From assembly GCA_030280995.1 (NCBI GenBank), contig JASXTE010000005.1, positions 18,677,501 to 18,741,500 of the forward strand: 64,000 bases of DNA, given 5' to 3'. The stretch comes from Hemileia vastatrix. Its lineage: Eukaryota; Basidiomycota; Pucciniomycetes; Pucciniales; Zaghouaniaceae. Below are positions 47,380-58,372 of the stretch, piece after piece. The notes beneath the pieces are model-generated. The model was not told where the DNA came from. It saw nothing but the letters and a program-made list of their open reading frames with translations, and made no database searches. Made by a program: the position numbers and the translations under genes. How positions within the stretch are numbered: the stretch's first letter is position 1; each line of letters opens with the position of its first letter.

Positions 47380-47700
47380 AAAAATTTCATTACATAACAA
47401 GATAATGTGACTATTGGATCTATAATCACAACACTTTTCTCCTCTTAACCTTTTTCTTTCTCTCTTTCCAATGTTTAGCCCTTTTCTCTTAAGTAGTCTT
47501 TCCCATCTAAATGCCCATCTGATATGTATTCTATTTTTTAAATGTAGATAACTTCTTTCAACCTTTTCCTTTCTCTTCTTATAATAGTTCCTAATGGCTT
47601 TCCATAATATATAATTTTTTCCATTTATTCTTCCACACCACCTTATCCCTTTTACCTTTTTATCAATTATTTGTTCTATTTTCTCAATTAGTCTTTCTCT
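47380..47700 (-). other. Unrecognised open frame, very basic, no ATG
   Basis: 107 sense codons follow a TAA (47703-47701) and end at TAA (47379-47377). The translation is rich in Lys and Arg with spaced Trp (GIRWCGRINGKNYILWKAIR, IRWAFRWERLLKRKGL). It has no Met. It could be a fragment of a nucleic-acid-binding protein or chance in purine-rich DNA. Nothing further can be assigned. Confidence 0.3.
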
Positions 47701-47822
47701 TTAAATTTGATTATCTTGGTTTTTCTTTTATTTATGGTTATTAGTAATGAAATTGAATTCAGTTATTTTTTCATTGCAAGATGCTGTGTGGATACATGTG
47801 AGGTTTGCCATTGCAATGTTAA

Positions 47823-49408
47823 CAGCCCCAGTGTCAAGAATGGTATTCATTCCTTTTCCACATATAATAACAGGTGCTCTAATAGGTGTGATTTTTTGCA
47901 AGTATCTTGATTTACATCATTTATTATTTCAGCTTCCTCAATGGAATTTAAGTATGTATCTGTGGGAGATATTTCATCATTCAGGAACATAATATCATGT
48001 ACTAATACAAATATCTCATTTTCATCATCACTTTAAGAAATGTTACTTTTAAAATCGTCACAAGACTCCTCTTTTTTATCTTCATGATTACTGGGTTCAG
48101 AATATTGTGATTTTAAATAACATTTATTCTCTTCTTACAAGTATGACCTTTAAACTAAGACTCATTACATTTGTAGCAAGTGTTACTTTCTTGTCTACTA
48201 GAAACAAGAGGAGAAAAAGTTTTTTTCTTCTCAACTGGTAGCTTAGTTTGTAGTAGGTTTTACAACCTCATAATTTTTCTTATAATGATTATACCTTGTT
48301 TCATATTTGTGGTTAAATAATATTTCAGTGCATATATTAATAAATACAGAAGTATCTCCAATGGTCTCAGTTCTAGCTACAATACTGTCTCTGACTGATA
48401 TAGGCAGTTTATATAATATTTTTTCTTTCCACTCATCATAATCTATTTTTGGATCTATTTCTTTAATGAATTTCATTAAATGCTTTAAAAATTCTAATAG
48501 TCTATTCCCAGCATTTGGATTATATCGGGTTTTTTTTATACAATCTTTGTTGAGTAATTCTAAATTTTAGGCCACCAAATTTTCATTCAATTAGTGCCTT
48601 CCATTAAAGCCAGGAGTAGTTAATTCCCTCAATCAATACAGATTAATACCATAATAAGGCCACATCTTAAAATAATGATATTAATTTTGATGTAATTTCT
48701 TCATCATGTAATTTGTACAAAAATTGTAAGTTATCAATTCTTTTTATGAATTGTTGCCAATCAGAGTTTGAATCCCTGTCAAAAGGAGGGTACTGATCTA
48801 AATTAGGCCAGTTCTTTTGGTTATTTCTGAATGTATTAACCTGAGGAATATTTATTAATTCACTTTATTTGGATAGATGATCATGTATTTCTACTTTTAC
48901 TGATGTTTTACTCTCAGAGTCCATGACACTATTTTCTTTTTTAATAATTGGATTTTCATACAAATTTTTCATATAAAATGGTATATTTTCCACATAAGAG
49001 GTGTTGTCATCTATTTTGACAGTATTTTTTAAAATATTTGCTACTTCAATTTCAAATCTTTTTAACCTATCTTTTATTACAGGTAAATTTGAAAAAGACA
49101 ATTTTTCCCATCCCTCAATCATAGCCATTATATTCTGAGAATGTTCTAATTTATTGTATAAATTCCTGATCTCAGAGTTTAATCTTTCATTTTCATTTTT
49201 TAATTCATAATTTGAATTTTCAATGACCTTTAATTTATTGGAAGTAGTACTCAATTATTGTGTAAGGTTTAATAATACACTTTCTGTATTATTGTTAGAC
49301 TCTCTAGAGAATTCTTCTAATTTTGAAATTCTAAATAATTGTTTGATTATTATTTTTGATTCCATTGGATTTTCTTTCCACAAATATTCAATTTTATCTG
49401 TGTCCAAA
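47823..49408 (-). pseudogene. E3 protease start and Gag
   Basis: The minus strand gives ILDTGA at the insertion edge (about 47830), a decayed zinc knuckle near 48130-48180, Gag capsid-like blocks (MKFIKEIDPKIDYDEWKEKI at 48476; NWPNLDQYPPFDRD near 48810) and the coiled-coil segment 49254-48865. It is closely similar to E1 Gag but with more frameshifts. The coiled-coil continues past the small solo LTR to 49975. Confidence 0.8.
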
Positions 49409-49716
49409 TGTTAGGACCTAAGAAGGTGGACTACTACTAGCACTGATGCTAGCCTATGATGAGACTGACTATGCTACTAAGAATTGAGAGTAACTAGACT
49501 GACTATGTTGGGGTTACCAACGGTGAGGATGGACTGAGTATGCTGATACAGGAGTGAGACTAAGAAGTAACTGGATTACTATATAAGTTGTCCAATGAAG
49601 AGTGCTCCACAGTGCTTTCCCCATATAGCCCCTTATGCAATATCCTTTCTCCCACCTCTCACAATGCATATTGCCCATAGCACTCCTCCTACTCACCTCT
49701 CAACCAAATCTTAAAA
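49409..49716. mobile_element. Small (308-bp) solo LTR, probably copia-type, inserted in E3 Gag
   Basis: Begins TGTTAGGACCTAAG and ends AAATCTTAAAA. The flanks CCAAA and CTAAC correspond to one site (CTAAT in E1), giving a decayed 5-bp duplication. A TATATAAG lies at 49580-49587. Internal ACTAGACTGACTATG-like motifs repeat. The TG start, size and TATA fit a Ty1/copia LTR; the family is not proven. Confidence 0.65.
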
Positions 49717-49975
49717 CTAACTCAGAAGACACATCATTATTTTTGGATCAAGATTTAATTAATTTTGTTCCATTTTAATATTTCTAGTATTATCTTTTTT
49801 ATCAGTAAAACTATGTATATTGTCATAATTTAAAGACAAATCTAAAATGCTATGTTCAAATGAGTAATCTTTAAGATATTTATCAATTATATTTAGTGCC
49901 TCCCTATCAATATCATTACCTAAAATTAATACAATTTTAGTATCATATAATTGATTATGAGAAGATGGATGACTT

Positions 49976-50483
49976 ACAGATAGGTTAAGAAGTGATTGAA
50001 TGGTGTACTTGGGGATATGAAGTACTTGAGGCTTTCTTGTAAGAAGGTAACATCTCCTCTCCACTTTTGATAAAAATTGAAAATATTTTTCAAGATCAGA
50101 ATCAGAATTGCAAGCAGAGTCCAATAGGAGATCAAGAGCTGTGAAAGTCATTGCTTGATGTAGCTTATCATGATTTGAGAGTGAGGAAGGCATGACTCTT
50201 ATATGGTATAAAAATGTAAATGATGTACAATGTTTTGATTTATGAAGTGTTATGCTGTGGAGTGCTGTGTGTGAATGATATGATGCTGAAAAATCAGTGA
50301 AATGGGCTGCATGGTGAAATCAGCACTTTTGGTTGAGGAAGTGCGGATTTGAGTGAAATAAATGACTTATTATACTTTTGAAATCCACCAGTGTTGGGGC
50401 TAGTGTGTTTCAGAAATCCGCACTTAGATAAGTGCCGATTTGGGCAAATTTAAGTGTGGATTTTCCAGAACTGAGATCCCCTA
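49976..50483 (-). pseudogene. HARBI1-like transposon 5' end and transposase N-terminus, fused to E3 Gag
   Basis: The right end CCAGAACTGAGATCCCCTA is the terminal inverted repeat. Minus-strand MPSSLSNHDKLHQAMTF starts at 50193 and matches the transposase start at 7358 to QSLLNLS. At about 49975 the frame runs straight into E3 Gag (SHNQLYDTKIVLILGNDIDR), giving an accidental 144-codon chimera. The catalytic part is absent. Confidence 0.8.
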
Positions 50484-51273
50484 TTAATTTCTAGAAGAAT
50501 TTCAAGGTATTCCATGGATGGCAACAATGGATTTAAAGGACTCAAAATAATGTACGTATTTCTCTTATAAGTTTTAAGATTTATTACTCAATGATTAGAG
50601 GTAAGATTTTTAATTATTATTATAACTATTGATTTAGAATGACAAGATGTAATTACTAAGTCAGTAATAAACAGTAATAAATTTTAATGGTAGTATTAGT
50701 TTGTAAAAAATGTAAGTAAAAAGGAATGTCCCAAAAGTACAAAAAGAGAGGGCCTTTTATAGGCAAAGGTGTGAGAAATAAAAAGACGGAGTTAACACCA
50801 CATAATACAAGGGTGTGGGAAAAAGAAACTAATTAAAGAGTGTATGTGAAATAATAAGAGTAATACTAAATAGTGTGTAAATAAAAAGTATTTATTTTAT
50901 TTGAAATAAAACTCTGAATCCCTTGGTCCATAACATTTAGTGCAAGAACATTTGATTTAAAATATTGAATCAATAAAATCTAAATAAAGGAATTTGAAAA
51001 GTTTTCTTCTTTTTATAATTTTATATTTTTAATACTAATTTTATTCCCTCTCATCTGTATTATTGAGCATGGTGTTTGGGAGTAAAAATATATGTGACAG
51101 TTACATATTTTTTATTAATTATTTACATCAATTATTGTACCTAGCTAGTTATTTGTAAGTAATACATAAGTAATTTGTAAATAATTAATTATTAATAAGG
51201 ATTAAAAGGTGTGGCTTCTTCTCAGTAAGATAATTAATTATTTTACTGGGTAAGTCTAGTAGCCTGGCTTTCA
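50484..51273 (-). repeat. E4 3' LTR
   Basis: Near-identical to 59354-60140. It lacks the outer TGTCAAGGTGGACT end; the HARBI1-like fragment stops exactly at that point, at a TTAA. Confidence 0.92.
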
Positions 51274-51307
51274 CTCCCTCACTCTAAAAAAAACAATAAA
51301 AAAAATG

Positions 51308-52815
51308 CTATGATTTTTTCTTTTTATATTTCTTTAGCATAGTAGAAAGATTAGATATTTCATTCCCAGGTATCCAAGAATCATATTCAGAAGATTTATT
51401 CTTGAATCTTGATAAGTATTCTTTACCTTTTTCAGCAGTAACTATTCTGTCATTTAGAATTTTATCAATTTCTGCTGTCTCAGTGATTTCATTAGGTGTC
51501 TTTTTTGGTCTTCCCCTCCTTTTGGGAAACAAATCACTATTGGATGTATAAGGTTTTAAAAGAGATATTGGAAAAACAGGATGTTTTCTGTCATATGGAG
51601 AATACAAAATAACTTCAATTGCATTATCACCAACCATTCTTCTTACAACAAATGGACCAACAAATGGGTCTTTCAATTTGTTATAACCTTGTAAATTGAA
51701 TTGGACTGTAGAAATCAACACCTCATCACCCTTCTTAAAAGTGTATTCTTTATGGGATTTGTCCCATCTCTTCTTCTCATATTCAAATGATTTTTCAATA
51801 CATTTTTGAGAATCACTTCTGCAAAGTTGTTTCATTTGAAGAAAAGATTTTACACCAGGATGTAAATCCAATTTAGGTATTTTATTATTGAGAATTAGGG
51901 CAGGAGTATTTGGAAAATATCCAAGCCAGAGCTCAAAAGGCTTTCTTTAAGTAAAAGAATGAACAGTGCAATTATAAGCAAATTCCAACCCAGGAAGTAA
52001 GGTAACCCAATCATGAGTGAATCTGTCATTGTCTTTATACTCAAGGCCAAAGGCACAGTACCTTCTTATCATGTCCTCTAGTGTCTGAATCATTCTTTCA
52101 GCTAATCCATCAGTCTGAGGGTGATGGGCAGTAGATAGTTTCAGATCACAACCACAAACATCCATCAGAGACATCAAAAATTCAGAAGTAAATTTAGGGT
52201 CTCTGTCAGAGATTATGGCTTTAGGAAAACCAGCAGTATTAAACATATGAGACCACCATAAGAAAGCTAATTCTTTAGTGGAAACATCCTTGTGAGTAGG
52301 GATAAATTTACACATTTTTGTGAATCTGTCCACAATAAACCAACAAGAGTTATAACTGTCTTTTCCAGCAATAGGTAATCCTGTTACAAAATCCATGTTT
52401 ATTATTTGCCATGGTGCATCAGGAAGTTCAATATGTTGCACTAATCCAGTTCTTTTACCAGTCAATCTTTTTGATTTTTGGCAAGAATCACAAGATTCAA
52501 CATATAATTTTGTGTCTTCAGACATATTAACCCACCAAGTGGTGTTTTCAATTCTGATCATTTTTTTTTCAAGATCAAAATGTCCAGCTAAAATGTCATC
52601 ATGACAAATTTTCAAGATGATTTCTTTCATAGAAGGAGGAATAACCATGACATTACTCAAATTTCTTCTATAATATAGATATCCTTCATCAATTGAAAAT
52701 TTACCTTTTTCCAAAGCTTTTTGGTACTTTGGTGGAAGGGTTTTAATTAATTCTTGTATTGAAGCATTCTTTGGATCATTTAATATTGTGCATAACTTTT
52801 TTAAGTCAGTGTCCT
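51308..52815 (-). pseudogene. E4 integrase with AT-hook and chromodomain
   Basis: Zinc finger (CHDDILAGHFD ... SCDSCQKSK), catalytic blocks MDFVTG, ISDRDPKF and TDGLAERMIQ, barrel region (KKGDEVLISTVQFNLQG), AT-hook (KRRGRPKK) and chromodomain (IDKILNDRIVT ... YDSWIPGNEI) end with a Lys-rich tail at 51308. One TAA (about 51945) interrupts it at SFT-stop-RKPFELW; the reading otherwise continues. The zinc-finger cysteines lost in E1 are kept here. Confidence 0.9.
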
Positions 52816-53992
52816 TGTCAGTATAGTCTAGTATATAAGTATGATATAATAGTATGTATTTATGGTCCTACTACTTATTGATAAGTGATTTAGTGATTAA
52901 ACCTCTGGGGAAGACTAATAAAATAGTTATACTCAAATAAAACTCACAATACTTGGATATAAATGTGTGCTAGTGGTGGAAAATAGATAAATAGAATATA
53001 GTTATAGCTTATATAATGATAATATCAACTTATAAAAGGCTTTATAATATATTTCTAAATGTTAATAATTGTATTGAAGTGTTGGATTTAAATGTAGTAA
53101 GTAATTGATGATAAATAACCGTCAAAATCCCTCCTTACTTATACCCAAATCCCCTGGAGTGCACAGACCTTCAATCCAGATGATGTCACTGCTATCCCCG
53201 GAAATTACAGCACTGTGAGGGCCCATAACCTCCCCATGGCGTCCACTTCAAGAAGATTCAACACCCAGACCTCCAGTAAGGCCCTCCATTACAAATAATG
53301 ATAACACAGATTTATACCACAAATAGAAAATCCAGATAAAAGCGGATACCATAAAGAAACAGTTAAAATAAGCAATCAAAAAGAGATTTAATGAAACCCA
53401 AAGCATATAAAGGAAACAATTGAAATTTCCAAGCTCCCAATAACATCCCCAAGCATCCATATTAACCCAGCAATGACCTCTCAACCCATAAATCCGTGAA
53501 TATCCATCCAAGGAAGCAGATTAATTTGTCCAGACTGAGTGTATGCGCCTGAAATAGATGTTTATGCTTCTTTAGGCATTGTGAGTCCACTGGATATGTC
53601 CATATGACCTAGAATAACCAGAAAAACAAAGGTTATAGGCTATTAAAAGGCTAAAACCCACTTATATACCTAAATATACATAATATACTGCATATTTCAC
53701 TGAATATGAGATTTATGTATACATATAAGCTTATGTATGTCAATAATTACTTCATATTACTTAAGATAAGTATAGTATGACTCCATTAACACCTTAATAA
53801 GTATTATTAGGCTATGGATAAGCTATTTAAACTACTATAATTTATATAATAGAGTAATAATTATATATATATGTAATATAATCATATATATTATTATTTT
53901 AACCTTATTTTTAAGATATAAGCCTAATGTACTTAAGGTTATATTATTTTAAGTATAAGAAATACTCAGTCCTAGGAATATCTAGGCTGAAA
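52816..53992 (-). mobile_element. Solo LTR, diverged family A, inserted in E4 Pol
   Basis: Reads TGTCAGTATAG ... CTAGGCTGAAA on the + strand, flanked by perfect GTCCT duplications (52811-52815 and 53993-53997). E2 shows the uninterrupted coding sequence. The minus-strand start (TTTCAGCCTAGATATTCC) and a TATAAGTAAGGAGG motif near 53135-53150 place it with family A, though it is only 1,177 bp. Confidence 0.9.
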
Positions 53993-53997
53993 GTCCT

Positions 53998-55924
53998 TAT
54001 CATATGAATCCAGAATAAGCTGCAATAGCTCTTCCTCCATATCAACCACATATATCCCATGAATATGAATAATTTCATCCTCAGGATCATAAGAAGGATT
54101 AGAGTCATCATTTGGTAGAGGTAACCTTGATAACATATCCACATTTGAGTGAACAATACCAGCCTTATGAATAATCATCATTCTCCCTCTGTACTCTTGA
54201 ACAGCTAACTGCCATCTGAACATATGTCTGTTAGGTGTTTTCAAGTTTAAAAGGGATTTAGCTGCACTGCAGTCAGTGACAAGTTCAAATTTCTGGTCAT
54301 CTAGGTAATAATGTAGCTTTTCTAGAGCCCAAACTACAGCTAAACATTCCAATTGAGTAGCACCATATTTCAATTCACTATTTCTCAAGGTTCTTGAAAT
54401 ATAACAAATTACTACTTCTGATAATTTATCATTCATCACCTGTTTTTGATGGAGGTCAGCACCCAGACCAGTAAAACTGGCATCAGTATATAAAGCAAAT
54501 GGCTGATTAAAGTCAGGTAAAGCAAGAATAGGTGCTGACATCAAACCGTGTTTCATAGTGTCAAAAGCTCTTTGTCTTTCACTATTCCAGACAAAAGCAA
54601 CATCCTTTCTAGTTAATTGGGTTCGGGGTAAAGCTATGACTTGGTAATTTTTAATATACTGTCTATAGTATCCACACATTCCCAAAAAACTTTGGAGCTC
54701 TCTCACTGTTGTAGGAGCCTTCACCTGTTGTATGGCTGCCACTTTGTTTTGGTCAACACATATCTGTAAGCCAGAAACAACATGACCAAGAACTTTTAAA
54801 GAATGGAACCCAAATTTACATTTCTTCAAAGCAAGTGTCATATTTATCTCATCCATTTTTTGGAACACTTTACACAGGTGTTTGAGATGGTCCTCAAATG
54901 TTTTTGAGAATATAATGATATCATCAGCATAAACCATCAGCCATCATTCAATTATCTCCTGATGGAATGTGTTATCCATGACATTTTGAAAAACTGAAGG
55001 GGCATTTTTAGGGCCAAATGGCATCCTAAAATACTTATAAATACCCATATAAGTAGCAATCATCAGAAAATTCTGAGAATTTTTCTCAACAGGTACCTGG
55101 TGATATCCTTTATTACCATCCATACAGCTGATATATTTAGCACCCTGTAAGGTAGCATGTGTAGAGCTAATCCTAGGCAAAGGATAGATATCATCAACAG
55201 TATAAGTATTTAGTGCTCTATAATCACCACATAACCTGGATTTATCTTTCTCATAAGAAATTAGGACAGGTGAGATAACACAATATTTAGGTGTTTCAAC
55301 TACCTTTTCATTAATATTCATTTTTAAAAGGGTAGAGATATTGTCTTCAATATCTTTTCTCTTTGTGGGAGAAGCAGGATAAGGCTTCTTCTTTAAACTA
55401 GGTGGTATATCAGTTAATGGACAAGACAATGAGAGTTTTATTTCTTCTTCAACTAATCCCAGTTCATGTGACCCATGAGCAAAGGCCATAGGAAAAGACT
55501 TTACCAAGTCAATGATGGAATCTTTATCCTCACCAGAAAGTTGTTCTCCAAAAGAGGCATTGTCAATTTCAGACATAAGGGCATGCATTTCTTTTGTAGA
55601 TCTTCCTTTATATTGAACTGCAGAATTACATGTGTTCAATTCTGGTTTCAATAATTTTTTGGGGGAGGATAACTTAAATTTTCACTTCCCATTTATCCCC
55701 ATTGTGAAGCATTGGTTTGAAGTATCTAATCTTATGCCATATTTGGTTAAAATGTCATTTCCTATGATAAACCAACTGCTTAAATTATCATTTTTCATGA
55801 CAACAAAATCACAAATAGCTCTTACAAAACCATTGTTATATTTAAAAAATACTATGGCTTTGTATTTACCAATGGGGGACAAAACAGAGCCATAACCTCT
55901 CCAATTTTCAGAAGTGATAGGCAT
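53998..55924 (-). pseudogene. E4 Pol: protease end, RT, RNase H
   Basis: Contains GDYRALNTYTVDDIYPLPR, GNKGYHQVPVE, FRMPFGPKNAPSVFQ, then a TGA near 54941, then MVYADDIIIF with YADD instead of the YIDD seen in E1 and E2. RNase H motifs (YTDASFTGLG, YISRTLRNSELKYGATQLE, VTDCSAAKSLL) follow. The frame is open except for single stops near 54941 and 55650-55680. YADD occurs in other RTs, so this residue alone need not be inactivating. Confidence 0.9.
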
Positions 55925-58372
55925 CAGTTTTGATTTCTAGTCTTGATCCACTGAAGCAAGTGATTTTTCAGATACCACACTTCCTCCAGCTCCAGAATCC
56001 AGAACAACTTCCATGCTGGTTCCATTGATCAAAACTGGTGCTTTGAGAGGGGAAATTACAATTGGGCTATCCTCAATGTTCCTTATGATCTCAGCATCCT
56101 CAACTGTAGATAAATCATTATTATCAATATAAATAGTATTTAAATAATGAATATCTTCTTGCAGCATCAAGATTTCTTGTTGAGATTCATATGAAATATT
56201 GCTGGCACAATCACTTGAAGTCTCATCTAGTTCTATTGTGTCATCAGCCTGCTCCTCAGTTTGTTCAACAAGATTTATTCTCTTGTCACAAACATGGCCT
56301 TTCTGCCAAGGCTTGTTGCACTTGAAGCAAGTGTTTGTTGCATACTTTTTTGGTGCAACAGGGGCAGAAGGTTTTCCAACCTTTTCCAGAGGTTTCTTTT
56401 GGTAAGTGGAGGATTTCTCCAAAGGGGTCCTAGGAATGAATCTTCTGGCATCATACTTGTTTTTTAGGAGGATCTTATTGCAAGTATTAATGAAAGAAGA
56501 GGGTTCTCTGGAGAACTCAGTCCTAGCCACTATCAAGTCTCTCAGAGACATTGGTAATTTATAAAGGATCCTGTCCTTCCATAACTCAAACTCCATATTT
56601 GGGTCCATAGCTCTTAAGATTCTTACAAGTTTCATTAAGAACTCAATATGTTTATCCGTGGAAGAGAAATATTTAGTTTCCTCATACTGCCTTTGTTGAG
56701 CCATTCAGAACTTGGAGCCACCAAATTGTTCTTTAATCAATTTCTTCCAATAATCACATGAGTATTCATTTCTGTCCAGGAGAACAGATTCATACCACAT
56801 TAGGGAAACATTGGTAAACAAGGAAATTAACTTAGACACAATTTCCTCATCTGGGAGTTTGTAAGAATTTTTTAAGTTATCAAATCTGCAAATAAATTGC
56901 TGCCAATCAGAAGAAGAATCACCATCAAATGTTGGGTACTGGTCAAGTTTTGGCCAATTCTTTTGATTTGAAGGAGTCTCCTTAGTACAAGATTGTTTCT
57001 GAGTAAGGAGCAGTTGTAACTTCTCTAGTTGTGCAGTAATCTCATTTTTTAATCCCTCTGTTGAAGATCCTGGTGCATCATCAATTTTTAATGGAAACTC
57101 AGGGGTATCAACATGTATTTCTGGAACTAATTTACTTATAGATGAACTAGCCACAGGTAACTCTGGAGCATCCTGTACTATTTGTTCCCTCAAAGAAATC
57201 TCAGAATACTTTTGATCAATAAACAATGAGTTCAATTTCTCCTCAATGGTTGTTAGTCTGGTTTTCACTCTTGGAAGACTAGATAAACTCTCATTTACTG
57301 TTGCAAGATAACTGATTTTTATTTTGAAAAGATGAAAAATGGTCATTCAATCTTTTCAGGTTCATCTTGTCTATCTCCACCTCCTGGCAGCAGGCAGATA
57401 CAGTATCTTTCAGTTTAGACAAATAATTTTTGATATTTTGCCATAAAACAACTTTCTTTTTATGGGTTGCTTTGTAATGAAACAATTCATCAGAAACTCT
57501 CTGTGATTCACTTCTTAATGCTTGATAACCCTGTTAAGTTAACAAACTATTATATTTCTGAGTCAGTTGCATTTTGTTCATTGTATGATTTTGTTTAGCA
57601 ATAATATCTCTCAAATATTCATCCTTAATGTTTGCTATATCTGGAGTGTTTTTAATAAGAAAACAGAGTAACTTTCCAGCAACTCATAAAACTCAGGTTC
57701 AAGTGTCTCATCAATAATGGCCATATCAGGATTTATCATTGAAGTAGCAATTAGAACTAAAGGATTAGACACATTTGAAATTTGAGCAATTTGTCTACTG
57801 TTCTCAGCCTCTACAGGTCTCACAGTCTCATCTCCTCTTCCAGAATTACCTCAGGGAACTGAATTAGTCACAAGAAATGGTATTTGAGAATCAATAGAGG
57901 GGCTTACCAAGGTTTGCTGGGCAAGATCATATTGTTTTTTCTTCTTCTTCCTCCTTGATAGGGGTGAGGAGGTGTGGGGTTGTCCTGGCTGTGTCTTGAT
58001 GGAACTGCTTGGGGCATCTGTTGATTTTGAGACAGGTAATCCCACTGAGTGTTCAGCCAGTCCCACTGCCACTTGGATACTTCCACTTTCTCTGGCTGCT
58101 GGGGAGCCAATTGATGAAGATCCCTGGGGAGTGGAGGTCTCCTCTTCTCTTGAAAAAACATCTATTTTTCTTACCTTTTCCTCTAGAGCATCTACTCTTG
58201 ACCTCAATTTCAAGTTTTCTGTCCTTAATTCCTTTATGTGTGTTGAGAGGTTCTTTACTTGTTGAGGTAGTGGCATCTTTTTTATTTTGAAGCCTTTTGG
58301 AAGTTCTTCTGGGTGGTTTATTATAGGTTTCTGTTCCTGAGTTGTTTCTACCAGAATTTCCACTCCCTCCAT
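55925..58372 (-). pseudogene. E4 Gag (with protease start)
   Basis: From MEGVEILVETTQE at 58372: heptad-rich coiled coil (LPQQVKNLSTHIKELRTE), Ser/Pro-rich linker, VSKWQWDWL (about 58050-58080, alternate frame), a long helical spacer, capsid-like block (NWPKLDQYPTFDGDSSSDW, then LPDEEIVSKLISLF and FGGSKF near 56705), knuckle CFKCNKPWQKGHVC (about 56280-56325), and the protease DSGAGGSVVS near 55980. A few stops occur, and the 57485-57291 piece is in another frame. Gag exceeds 750 codons, unusually long for Ty3/gypsy. Confidence 0.88.

Larger units (their letters stand above)
45245..47822 (+). mobile_element. Insert in E3 carrying a truncated Ty1/copia Gag-Pol
   Basis: E3 protease coding sequence is interrupted here. 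Flanks AAGCC (45240-45244) and CAGCC (47823-47827) are the same 5-bp site once in E1, so this is one insertion. It holds a copia fragment (45428-47228) bounded by 35-bp inverted repeats, then about 560 bp of unassigned sequence with an open minus-strand frame. Its ends do not match each other as LTRs. Confidence 0.75.
40021..49975 (-). mobile_element. E3: shredded Ty3/gypsy chromovirus with nested insertions
   Basis: Minus-strand remains in order from the right: Gag N-terminal region 49975-49722 and 49408-48000, protease 47990-47828 continued at 45240-44809, RT start 42896-42475, integrase C-terminus 42440-42108, chromodomain 41905-41640, polypurine tract, and 3' LTR 41497-40021 (rearranged). 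About 2 kb of RT/RNase H/integrase has been deleted near 42440-42475. Insertions are listed separately. The 5' LTR is lost at a fusion with a HARBI1-like fragment at about 49975. Confidence 0.85.
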
